The notes below the pieces were generated by a model. It made no database searches and was not told the DNA's origin. It saw nothing but the letters and a program-made list of their open reading frames with translations. A stretch of DNA of 64,000 nt from G963664115 sp965263045 (lineage in GTDB: Bacteria; Acidobacteriota; Terriglobia; 20CM-2-55-15). Position numbers and translations under genes: made by a program. Within the stretch, counting starts at the first letter, position 1, and every line of letters starts with the position of its first letter. Shown piece after piece: positions 44,341-51,834 of this stretch. The stretch lies in contig CBDHGK010000041.1 in the NCBI GenBank assembly GCA_965263045.1, positions 5,270,001 through 5,334,000 on the forward strand, written 5' to 3'.

Positions 44341-44724
44341 ATGTCGCCACTACGCGAACGAATGATCGAGGATATGCAATTGCACGGATTTTCCGCAAGT
44401 ACTCAAGAGCTGTATGTCCGGGCGGTCAGTGAGTTGTCCAAGTATGTTCACCACGGCCCAGACAAAGTCACCGAGGAGGAACTCCGCCGCTATTTTCTGC
44501 ATTTGACCCACGAGAAGAAGTCCTCCCGTTCCACCACAACGGTCGCGATTTGCGGCATCAAGTTTTTCTACAAATACACACTGCGGCGGGATTGGCCCAC
44601 ACTGCGGCTGGCGCGTCCGGCGCCGGAGTACAAATTGCCCGTCGTGTTGAGCCGTGAAGAAGTGCGCCGCCTGTTGGCCGAAGTCCGCAAGCCTGTCCCC
44701 CGGGTCTGCCTGACGACGATCTAG
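44341..44724 (+). pseudogene. IS91-associated tyrosine recombinase, 5' part
   Basis: ATG 44341: MSPLRERMIEDMQLHGFSAS TQELYVRAVSELSKYVHHGP DKVTEEELRRYFLHL is the SAM-like DNA-binding domain of phage-type integrases. It continues GIKFFYKYTLRRDWPTLRLA, LPVVLSREEVRRLLAEVRKP and VCLTTI, then meets a TAG that is part of the CTAG target of the IS1380 insertion. The catalytic part resumes at 46466. Confidence 0.88.
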
Positions 44725-46461
44725 CCCGTATAGATCACGAGATGGACCAGAAAAGGCCGCCCTGTTTGGCATAAAGCGTTTGACAAGAACGTTTCAGACA
44801 CCAAACAAAGGCGGCCCTTATGACGACAGAGTGTAACCAAACCACGTTTGAATTTCACGGACTTAATCAACGAAAAGTGAAGGCTCGATTCGACGGAGGG
44901 AAGATCACTTCCGACGCGGGTGTCCTGCTGTTGCGGGAGGTCGAAAAACGGACCGGGTTGATCGATGGACTGGCCGAATGTTTCGCCGATCACCGGGACC
45001 CGCGATTGATCGAGCACACGGTGAAAGAATTGATTGGGCAACGGGTGTATGGCCTGTGTCTGGGATATGAAGACCTGAACGATCACGACCAACTACGCAC
45101 CGATCCGATGCTGGCCGTGGCGGTGGATAAGGCCGATCCGCTGGGAGGCAACCGACGGCAGGCCAGCGACCGGGGAAAGGCTCTGGCGGCCAAGTGCACA
45201 CTGAATCGGCTGGAGTTGACTGGGGCTGAAGTCGGCGGGGAGGAGCGATACAAGAAGATTGCGATGGATACGGACCAGGTCGACCGCTGGATGGTCGATG
45301 CCTTCATCGCAGCCTTTGAATCGGCGCCTGAAGAAATCATTCTGGACCTGGATGCCACCGACGATCCGATCCACGGGCAACAAGAGGGACGATTCTTTCA
45401 TGGCTACTACGGCAACTACTGTTATCTGCCGTTGTACATCTTCTCGGGTGAGCATCTGCTGTGCGCCCGATTACGGCGCTCCAATATCGATGGCGCGGCC
45501 GGATCGGTTGAGGAACTGACCCGCATCATCGGACAGATCCGGAAGAGCTGGCCGGATGTGTCGATCATCGTCCGTGGAGACTCCGGCTTCTGCAGAGATG
45601 ACTTACTGACCTGGTGTGAATCCCATCAGGTGGATTACGTGGTGGGATTGGCCAAGAACGAGCGACTCAAGAAGGATATCGCTGAAGCCATGGCTCAGGC
45701 GAAATCGGAGTTCGAATCCACCGGTCAATCGGCACGGGTATTTAAGGACTTCCGCTATCGCACACGAGACAGTTGGAGCCAACAACGGCGCGTCGTGGGC
45801 AAGGCCGAGGTTCTGGGCAAGGGCGCCAATCCCCGATTCATCGTCACATCGCTGTCACCAGAACGTTGGGAGGCCCGTGCGCTATACGAGGATCTCTACT
45901 GTGCGCGCGGCGACATTGAGAACCGGATCAAAGAGCAACAACTGGATCTGTTTGCCGACCGCACCAGCGCGTCCACCATGCGCGCCAATCAACTCCGACT
46001 CTATCTGTCTTCGGCCGCCTACATGATCATGCATGCACTGCGCCGACTCGGACTCCACAATACCGAACTGGCGCGGGCTCAATGCGGCACGATCCGGCTG
46101 AAGCTGCTCAAGATCGGTGCCCGAATCCGGTTCACGGTCCGCAACGTCTGGGTGTCGATGGCTGAAGCCTGTCCCTACGCCGAAGTCTTCACCGCCGTTG
46201 TGCGCAACCTACAGGCGATGCCACTGCGATGCTGACGCCGACGCTCCCGCTTCGTCCCTGAATTCGATTTGATTATCCAGTCCGAGCCGAGGTGTGTCTG
46301 ATTGCGGCCAACCACGCTCTCTCGAGCACGAAAATCCCCTTTTCATGTCGCCAAAACCTTCTCGCTTCACCCGAAGACCCTCCCCCACACCCCATCTCGC
46401 GTCCGCCGATGAGTCTTTCATGCAAAATCGCGATCAAGCGTCGCTTGGTGATCCATGCGGG
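44725..46461 (+). mobile_element. IS1380-family element, copy 2
   Basis: 1,737 bp, the same length as copy 1. Ends CCCGTATAGATCACGA and, inverted, CCCGCATGGATCACCA. CTAG flanks at 44721-44724 and 46462-46465. It lies inside the recombinase gene, in the same orientation as copy 1, so the pair could act as a composite transposon carrying 43465-44724. Confidence 0.92.
44820..46235 (+). CDS. IS1380-family transposase, copy 2
   Basis: 471 residues, the same length as copy 1, with scattered substitutions (for example LIDGLAECF for LVGGLAECF and ERLKKDIAEAM for ERLQEVIAESM). The catalytic contexts LDLDATDDPIHG, IVRGDSGFC and RGDIENRIKEQQ are unchanged. It is intact. The remaining 226 bp to the right end of the element are non-coding. 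Confidence 0.95.
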   Translation: MTTECNQTTFEFHGLNQRKVKARFDGGKITSDAGVLLLREVEKRTGLIDGLAECFADHRDPRLIEHTVKELIGQRVYGLCLGYEDLNDHDQLRTDPMLAVAVDKADPLGGNRRQASDRGKALAAKCTLNRLELTGAEVGGEERYKKIAMDTDQVDRWMVDAFIAAFESAPEEIILDLDATDDPIHGQQEGRFFHGYYGNYCYLPLYIFSGEHLLCARLRRSNIDGAAGSVEELTRIIGQIRKSWPDVSIIVRGDSGFCRDDLLTWCESHQVDYVVGLAKNERLKKDIAEAMAQAKSEFESTGQSARVFKDFRYRTRDSWSQQRRVVGKAEVLGKGANPRFIVTSLSPERWEARALYEDLYCARGDIENRIKEQQLDLFADRTSASTMRANQLRLYLSSAAYMIMHALRRLGLHNTELARAQCGTIRLKLLKIGARIRFTVRNVWVSMAEACPYAEVFTAVVRNLQAMPLRC

Positions 46462-46465
46462 CTAG

Positions 46466-46930
46466 GGTTGTGGATTACGTTTGATGGAAGGCGTACAGCT
46501 CCGTGTCGGAGATGTGGACAGCGCGCGCATGGTCTTGACCATTCACGGCAAGGGAAAGCGGGACCGCCATGTCGCCTTGCCGGAATCCACGCTGAGGATG
46601 TTGCGCGAGTTTTGGCAAACGCACCGCTCCCCCGAGTGGCTATTCCCGTCGACGCGTTCGGACCCACGGGGCGGGCCGATCACGGGCCGGAGCCTGCAGC
46701 ACGTGTTCTGCCGTGCCTGGAATAAAACCGGCATTGCCAAACGCGCGCACATCCACAGCCTGCGCCACTCCTATGCAACGCACCTGCTGGAAGCGGGCGT
46801 GAACCTGCGTCTGATTCAAGACACGCTCGATCATCGCAGTCCCAGAACAACCGCGATCTATACGCACCTGACCCAGCAGGTCCGGGACTCGCTGACCGAC
46901 CCGGTTCATGAACTCATGAAAGACCTCTAA
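46466..46930 (+). pseudogene. IS91-associated tyrosine recombinase, catalytic part
   Basis: After the IS1380 element the frame continues GCGLRLMEGVQLRVGDVDSA (first catalytic Arg region), HGKGKRDRHVALPESTLRML (Lys), HIHSLRHSYATHLLEAGVNL (His-x-x-Arg), LDHRSPRTTAIYTHLTQ (His and the nucleophile Tyr in IYTHL). All catalytic residues are present, so the gene was functional up to the insertion. ATG 46481 could at best give a catalytic fragment without the DNA-binding domain. It ends 13 nt before the HUH transposase. Confidence 0.88.
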
Positions 46931-46943
46931 ACCCGGGGTCTTC

Positions 46944-48038
46944 ATGTTAGAGGTGGCCGATATTGTGCGCCTCCACCCCGCGGCGTACCGCCAACAGTCC
47001 GGCGTCTGTCTGAGCCCGGTCCAGAAACGGGCTCTGCCCGATATCGCCGCCTGCCGCACGTCGTTCTTTGGTGGCCACCCTCATCAGTGCGATCACTGCC
47101 AGGAGAAAGTCTTCTCGTATCACTCCTGCGGAAACCGCTCCTGCCCGAAGTGTCACCAGCGTCAGAGCGATCGCTGGATTGAGAAACAGCGCAATCACCT
47201 GTTGGGATGTGCCTACTTTCTGGTCACCTTCACGCTCCCCGCCCAACTACGCTCACTGGCCCGCTCTCATCCCAGGATCCTCTACGGCCTGTTGATGAAA
47301 GCCGCCGCCGATGCTTTACAGAAACTCGCCAACGACCCCCGCTACCTGGGCGCCCGCATCGGCGCCCTGGCCGTCCTCCATACCTGGACCCGGGCCATGC
47401 TCTTCCATCCACACGTTCACATGCTGGTGACCGGCGGCGGCCTCTCTGGGGATGGCTCATGGGTCGATTCCAAACACCCCAGGTTCCTCATTCCCGTCAG
47501 GGCCCTGTCGGTGATCTTCCGCGCTAAATTCTGTGCGGGTTTGAAAAAGGCGGGATTACTCCCCGGATTGCCACCCTCACTCTGGAAGAAAAACTGGGTC
47601 GTCCACTGCAAACCGGCCGGGTGCGGTGCTTAGGTCCTCGACTATCTCGGCCGCTACGTCTTCCGCGTCGCCATCGCCAACAGCCGACTGGAATCGTTCA
47701 ACAATGGTCAAGTCTGCTTCCGCTACCGCGACAATCGCACTCAAGCAATGCGGCGCGTCATGCTTCCCCCTTACGAGTTCCTCGACCGTTTCCTCCAGCA
47801 TGTTCTGCCACGAGGCGTGGTCAAAGTCCGCTACTACGGAATCTGGAGCCCTTCTCAACGAGCCCAACTCGCCCGCGCCCAGGCTCTGCTGACTGGCAAT
47901 CCGCACGCCGCCGATTCACCCGCGTCACCCGCAAAATCGGATGCCCCGGTCCCGACTCCCCCGCGGTGTCCTCTTTGCTCAGCCGGGCTTCTCCGTCTCG
48001 TTCAGACACTGCCTCCTCAACGGGGCCATTCCCCATGA
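46944..48038 (+). pseudogene. IS91-family HUH transposase with internal amber codon
   Basis: MLEVADIVRLHPAAYRQQSG, an N-terminal zinc-binding region (HQCDHCQEKVFSYHSCGNRS CPKCHQRQ) and the HUH metal site HPHVHMLVTGGG are all present. At 47631-47633, within HCKPAGCGA, a TAG stops the frame. The same frame then continues VLDYLGRYVFRVAIANSRLE, the segment with the nucleophile Tyr, to about 48038. One base (for instance CAG to TAG) explains the loss. The stopped 229-residue product has the HUH site but no tyrosine. 48039-48338 is non-coding element sequence. Confidence 0.85.
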
Positions 48039-48376
48039 CGACAGCTCTCACCCATCGTCCCCCAGCCCAGCGCCCGCCGTCCTCACCACCGCAGACGCTC
48101 CAGCCGACGTGTGTCTTGAACCCCAATCTGCTCCTTTCTCTGCAACGATTCATCCCCGATATCTTCCCCCGGCTCTGCGATTCTTTCCATCACCGCCCTC
48201 TTCCACAATCCGCAAACCACCCCGCCTTGGTGCATTACCCTGCTCCGATGGATTGAAAATCCTTACCTCAAAATTCCTCTCCGGATTTCGTCCAACCAGG
48301 ATTTTGCCGCGGCTTCGCGCTGCAAGAATCCTTAATCTGTTATGTCAACCCGTGCGCGGCCGCAGGCCGGCGCGCG

Positions 48377-48792
48377 GGCTTCCCACGGCTGTCGGTGCGG
48401 CGCTCGCCCACAGGCCATATGGGCGGCTGTGTATCGGCATTCAGAATGACGGAGACATGATGTATGCGCCGGGGGCCCTGTGGACTGCCGCACACCACCG
48501 CATCCCGCTGTTGCTCGTCATGCATAACAACCGCCCGTATCACCAGGAAGTCATGCAGATCCAGCGCATGTCCAACCGTCGGCAGCGCGGAGTGACGACG
48601 GGAACCGCCGGCGTCGGGACGAAGATTGAAGATCCCAATATCGATTACGCGATCCTTGCCCGAAGCATGGGTCTGTACGGGGAAGAGCCCATTTCCGATC
48701 CCAATGACCTGGGACCGGCGCTACGGCGCGCCTTCGACCGTGTGGAACAGGGCGAGCCGGCAGTGGTCGACGTCGTGACCCAACCCCGATAG
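48377..48792 (+). pseudogene. TPP-dependent (acetolactate-synthase-like) enzyme, C-terminal third
   Basis: The frame begins at the IS91 edge with GLPTAVGAALAHRPYGRLCI and carries the TPP/Mg motif QNDGDMMYAPGALWTAAHHR IPLLLVMHNN (NDGD to NN, about 27 residues), then NIDYAILARSMGLYGEEPIS and AVVDVVTQPR. About 137 residues remain of the usual 550-600; the N-terminal pyrimidine-binding domain lies on the far side of the insertion or is lost. The exact reaction in this enzyme group cannot be told from the remnant. A cytochrome c gene follows 13 nt later. Confidence 0.85.
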
Positions 48793-48805
48793 GAGGACGG
48801 CGCAG

Positions 48806-49186
48806 ATGTCAGCTGCCATGCGATTCTTGATCATCATGTCCCCCACATCAGCGATAGGCTCGGCCCTGAGCGCGCCGACGCTGGCGCATGCTCCCGACGT
48901 CGTGGCGCCGAGCGGCGACGTCGAATACGGCAAGAAAACTTAAGTCACGTACAGATGCTACCAATGTCACAATTACGCGGCTCATGGCGGCAGCGCCGGT
49001 TCGTGGCTTGCTCCACGTCCCATAGCCTTTGCGGCGTTCGCTCGTTACGTGCGCTCGCCGAGCAATCAGATGCCGCCTTACACCACTGAGATCGTAACTG
49101 ATCAAGAGCTGGCTGATATCTATGCTTTCCTGCTGACTGTGCCACCTCCACCCGATGTAGGCAGCATCCCGATTTTCAAGGACTAA
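48806..49186 (+). pseudogene. Class I cytochrome c with in-frame stop
   Basis: ATG 48806 has a strong AGGAGG 9 nt upstream. Signal-like start (RFLIIMSPTSAIGSALSAP), then DVEYGKKT and TAA at 48941. The same frame continues VTYRCYQCHNYAAHGGSAGS with the heme motif CYQCH, then RYVRSPSNQMPPYTTEIVTD (Met ligand context MPPY) and QELADIYAFLLTVP, ending at 49186. A single TAT/TAC to TAA change just before the heme site kills it. It was probably the electron carrier of an operon with the TPP enzyme. 49187-49386 holds no gene I can support. Confidence 0.85.
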
Positions 49187-49386
49187 CAGCGACGCCGTGA
49201 TACGCGCCGCTGTGCGTTTCCATTGCTGAGACGTCGACGTTGCCACGAAGTTGTTCAAAAGCGGTAACCCCAGGACTACCTCGGGACCGCCGAGGCGCTG
49301 CTCCAGGCGTTCCTGAAGGAATCGGGAGTTGCGTCGCGCAACGCGGGACATGCAGGCCAAGCAGGACCACGCATCCGGGCCCTCAG

Positions 49387-50499
49387 TCACCTCCTTGGCG
49401 TGTAAGTCTTGCTGAAGCCGTTCCGCGCGTTCGTGACCGTAAACGTCCCGTCCTGCTGCGCAGATACCTTGACCCAGTAGGCGACTCCGTCGTGCGCCGG
49501 CGGTGGGGGGGCGCTGGATCCAGGCAGCGCCGGCAGCGCCGGAGCGATGGGCATGGCCGGCCCTTGCTCGTCGACCATGTTGGCGATGAAGAGTCCAGGC
49601 ACCGTGTACTCCTGGCCGCTCCAGAGTGAGAAGTGAGCCTGCCAGAGATCCTCAAAGCCCGGAGATGAAAAGATGGTTCTCATCACTTCAGGGTCGCCCC
49701 CTTTGCGAGTCCCGTTGTTCATGATCCCCACGCGCGGACGCAGCGCATGAACGAGCACTTCCGAATTCGAGGTGACCTGTCCGTGGTGCAAACCCATCAG
49801 AACATCGACGGTGCCAAGGCGGTTATTCGGGCACATCAGTTCGAATTCCTTGTTTCTGGTCAAGTCCCCCAGATGAATCGTCCGAAAGTTCCCGAACGTG
49901 ATGTGGATCCCGACCGACAGCGGATCTTCGATGTTGTTCTGTCCTGGCTTGAAGCTGGCGCAATAGGGATTCGCGCCGCCCCCGCCAGGGAGTGTCGTCG
50001 TGATCGTCTCACCAGCGGAGGTCACCACGCGCACATCGAGACCGGCCATGGGAATCGTGTCGCCGGCCTCCACGGCTGTGTGGGTCGCCTCCGCGTAGAT
50101 CGCCTTGTAGCCCTCCTCGAAGCTTGCACCAGAGCCATCGGGCTGCTGGTTGGGTCCATGATCGATGAAGTGCCTGACGGGAAAGCGCTCCGTCAGCTCG
50201 GAGAGGCCACCGATGTGATCGCGATGATAGTGCGTCGTGACCAGGTGATCTATCTGCGTAAGGCCCGCATCCCTGGCTGCCGCGATAATGCGACCCGCGT
50301 CACGGCCATCGCTCGGGTAGCCGGTATCGCTGAGCAGCGATGCACCGGAAGGCGAGAGGAACAGCGTCGCATTCCCGCCCTCGACGTCGATCAGGTAGAT
50401 GTCGAACGTGTTCGACGTCCGGTTCTGTGCTGTCAGAAGCGGCACTGCGAGCACCGTGATTGCGAGAACCGGCAGAAGATTCCTTGATATGCGCATCAT
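49387..50499 (-). CDS. Secreted MBL-fold (ComEC/Rec2-like) metallohydrolase
   Basis: 370 residues. Signal peptide to about 24 (ISRNLLPVLAITVLAVPLLT AQ). The metal site is THYHRDH (His90, His92, Asp94, His95) with later ligands in TIHLGDL and LHHGQ. The first strand FDIYLIDVEGGNATLFLSPS is characteristic of the ComEC-type 'competence' MBL group acting outside the cytoplasm. A C-terminal extension (PPPPAHDGVAYWVKVSAQQD GTFTVTNARNGFSKTY) is a short beta module. The substrate is unknown; nucleic acids or phosphoesters are known for relatives. Confidence 0.87.
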   Translation of the reverse strand: MMRISRNLLPVLAITVLAVPLLTAQNRTSNTFDIYLIDVEGGNATLFLSPSGASLLSDTGYPSDGRDAGRIIAAARDAGLTQIDHLVTTHYHRDHIGGLSELTERFPVRHFIDHGPNQQPDGSGASFEEGYKAIYAEATHTAVEAGDTIPMAGLDVRVVTSAGETITTTLPGGGGANPYCASFKPGQNNIEDPLSVGIHITFGNFRTIHLGDLTRNKEFELMCPNNRLGTVDVLMGLHHGQVTSNSEVLVHALRPRVGIMNNGTRKGGDPEVMRTIFSSPGFEDLWQAHFSLWSGQEYTVPGLFIANMVDEQGPAMPIAPALPALPGSSAPPPPAHDGVAYWVKVSAQQDGTFTVTNARNGFSKTYTPRR

Positions 50500-50500
50500 C

Positions 50501-50767
50501 TTACCTCCACTTTCTTCGCTTAGCCCAGGTACGCCATGACGCGATGGCGCTGATGTATTCTCGGCTCGTCGTGAGCCCCTCGACTCCGCTTATCCAGGCT
50601 CCGTTCAGAACACGCCCTTCGACCTCGTGATCGAGCTTCTCGTCGCCGGCGCGATAGACTTCGTCCGTACCGCCTTTGCCGATCTTGGCGGTGACTCTAC
50701 ACGGGCCGAGGAGGTATGGGCGAGGTCTATCAGGCCAAGGACGAAAAGCTTGGCCGGCAGGTCGCAA
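50501..50767 (-). pseudogene. Ser/Thr kinase N-terminal fragment (minus strand)
   Basis: YLLGPCRVTAKIGKGGTDEV YRAGDEKL is the glycine-rich loop of a bacterial Hanks-type kinase (usual form IGEGGMGEVYRARDTKL), but the catalytic Lys region has decayed to DHEVEGRVL and no later kinase motif exists. It runs into the region before the MBL gene. Confidence 0.6.
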
Positions 50768-50829
50768 TCAAGATTCTTCCCGAAGACTTCGCCAACTTTT
50801 CCGCCTTGGAAGGGACGATACCGGACTAA
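50709..50829 (+). pseudogene. Ser/Thr kinase N-terminal fragment (plus strand)
   Basis: The frame GGMGEVYQAKDEKLGRQVAI KILPEDFANFSALEGTIPD and stop is a better-kept kinase glycine loop, with the VAIKIL lysine, on the opposite strand. Its start overlaps the fragment at 50501-50767 head to head. The rest of the kinase is missing. Confidence 0.65.
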
Positions 50830-51446
50830 TCGACGGCGAAACAATAAAACAAGCCGTCCCCTCCGGTAGTCCGCAGCTGTTCCTGGGTGCACCCACGGCT
50901 GTCATGAGCTGAATTCCAGGCCGCGCGGTCATGATGGCCAAGCCGGGCCTTGCCATCGCTGCTGCTCGTCCAGTTTCTGCAGGTCATGTCGTCACCGGCG
51001 GGGTACGCCGTGCCGTCTAGCTGCGAGCCCGTCAGGATATCGTGCCGGTTGGGCACATATGTGCTACCGGGTATCAGTCGGCCTCTTTCGTCAAGGGCGG
51101 TCGTGAAACTGATTCGATGCTCCACGCCGTGAATCTCCTCGACGCTCCGACCGACACGCCCCCCAGTAGCGTTATGCCATGGACCTGTTCCGATGCGGTC
51201 GCGAGCGTTGACGGCATTCGGCCCCTGCGTGCTGAGGTACGCACGCCAGGTGCGGTCGCCGGCGCCGGCTTCGGTGGCAAGCATCTGACAGTGAGCGTCG
51301 GCTCCAGCCAGACCACCCAGATCAGCCCCTTGGCCTGGCCCCATGCTTGTGATGAAGAACGTCATCGGAGGATTCTGGGCGAAGACTAAGCCTGAGCCGA
51401 GCAGAGTGAGGCCGATCACGGCGAGAGTGGAAGCCATCTTACTCAT
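50826..51446 (-). CDS. Secreted lectin-like protein (DUF1554-like)
   Basis: 206 residues with signal peptide MSKMASTLAVIGLTLLGSGL VFAQ. The mature protein starts FFITSMGPGQGADLGGLAGA DAHCQMLATEAGAGDRTWRA YLST, then VNARDRIGTGPWHN and DMTCRNWTSSSDGKARLGHH D, and ends GDGLFYCFAVD. The conserved Cys/Trp pattern (four Cys) is that of a C-type-lectin/endostatin-like secreted family widespread in environmental bacteria. Binding partner unknown. The plus-strand kinase scrap ends within its last codons. Confidence 0.7.
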   Translation of the reverse strand: MSKMASTLAVIGLTLLGSGLVFAQNPPMTFFITSMGPGQGADLGGLAGADAHCQMLATEAGAGDRTWRAYLSTQGPNAVNARDRIGTGPWHNATGGRVGRSVEEIHGVEHRISFTTALDERGRLIPGSTYVPNRHDILTGSQLDGTAYPAGDDMTCRNWTSSSDGKARLGHHDRAAWNSAHDSRGCTQEQLRTTGGDGLFYCFAVD

Positions 51447-51588
51447 GTCGCTTCTCCTTCTTCTGATGAGAATATGAATAGGCTGATATTTTCGGGAAAG
51501 GTTAAGTTTATCAATGAAATCATAGTCGCGATTCGAGAGTCAACGTAAAGGGCTCGGATCAACGGCTAGAAAGAAACCTTCCTTACAT

Positions 51589-51774
51589 TTTGAGCCCGGT
51601 TCGCCGAAACCGTCTCACTGCACCCACGTCGGCCAGCAATGGGCCTATCTTTGGCAGACCGGCAACATCTTCGACAACCACAACATCGAAGACAACTACA
51701 TTCCGACTATCGAGAAGAACGTCGTGGTCGAGACGAACAGGCCACTGACTCATCCCACCTCGTGCGTGTGTTAG
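51589..51774 (+). other. Possible coding remnant of unknown family
   Basis: The frame THVGQQWAYLWQTGNIFDNH NIEDNYIPTIEKNVVVETNR has protein-like composition and third-position bias, but no start codon or Shine-Dalgarno, and it ends 12 codons later. I do not recognise it. The rest of 51447-51834 shows no feature. Confidence 0.25.
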
Positions 51775-51834
51775 ACAGCGAACCTACTGCAGTGGGAGAG
51801 GGGTACAGTATCCTGTTTCCATCGAGTGATCGCC

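Larger units (their letters stand above)
44135..48376 (+). mobile_element. IS91-like element with accessory tyrosine recombinase, split by IS1380
   Basis: The left end GCGGATAAGCG at 44135 is shared with repeats at 14293, 17086 and 18241. The right end (48339-48376) is GTTATGTCAACCCGTGCGCG followed by the palindromic GCCGCAGGCCGGCGCGCG, shared with 17150-17187. Inside are a tyrosine recombinase and a Y1-type HUH transposase in tandem, the arrangement of IS91 relatives that carry their own recombinase. Both genes are broken, by IS1380 and by an amber codon. Without the IS1380 insertion the element is about 2.5 kb. Its right end cuts the TPP enzyme gene. Confidence 0.75.
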
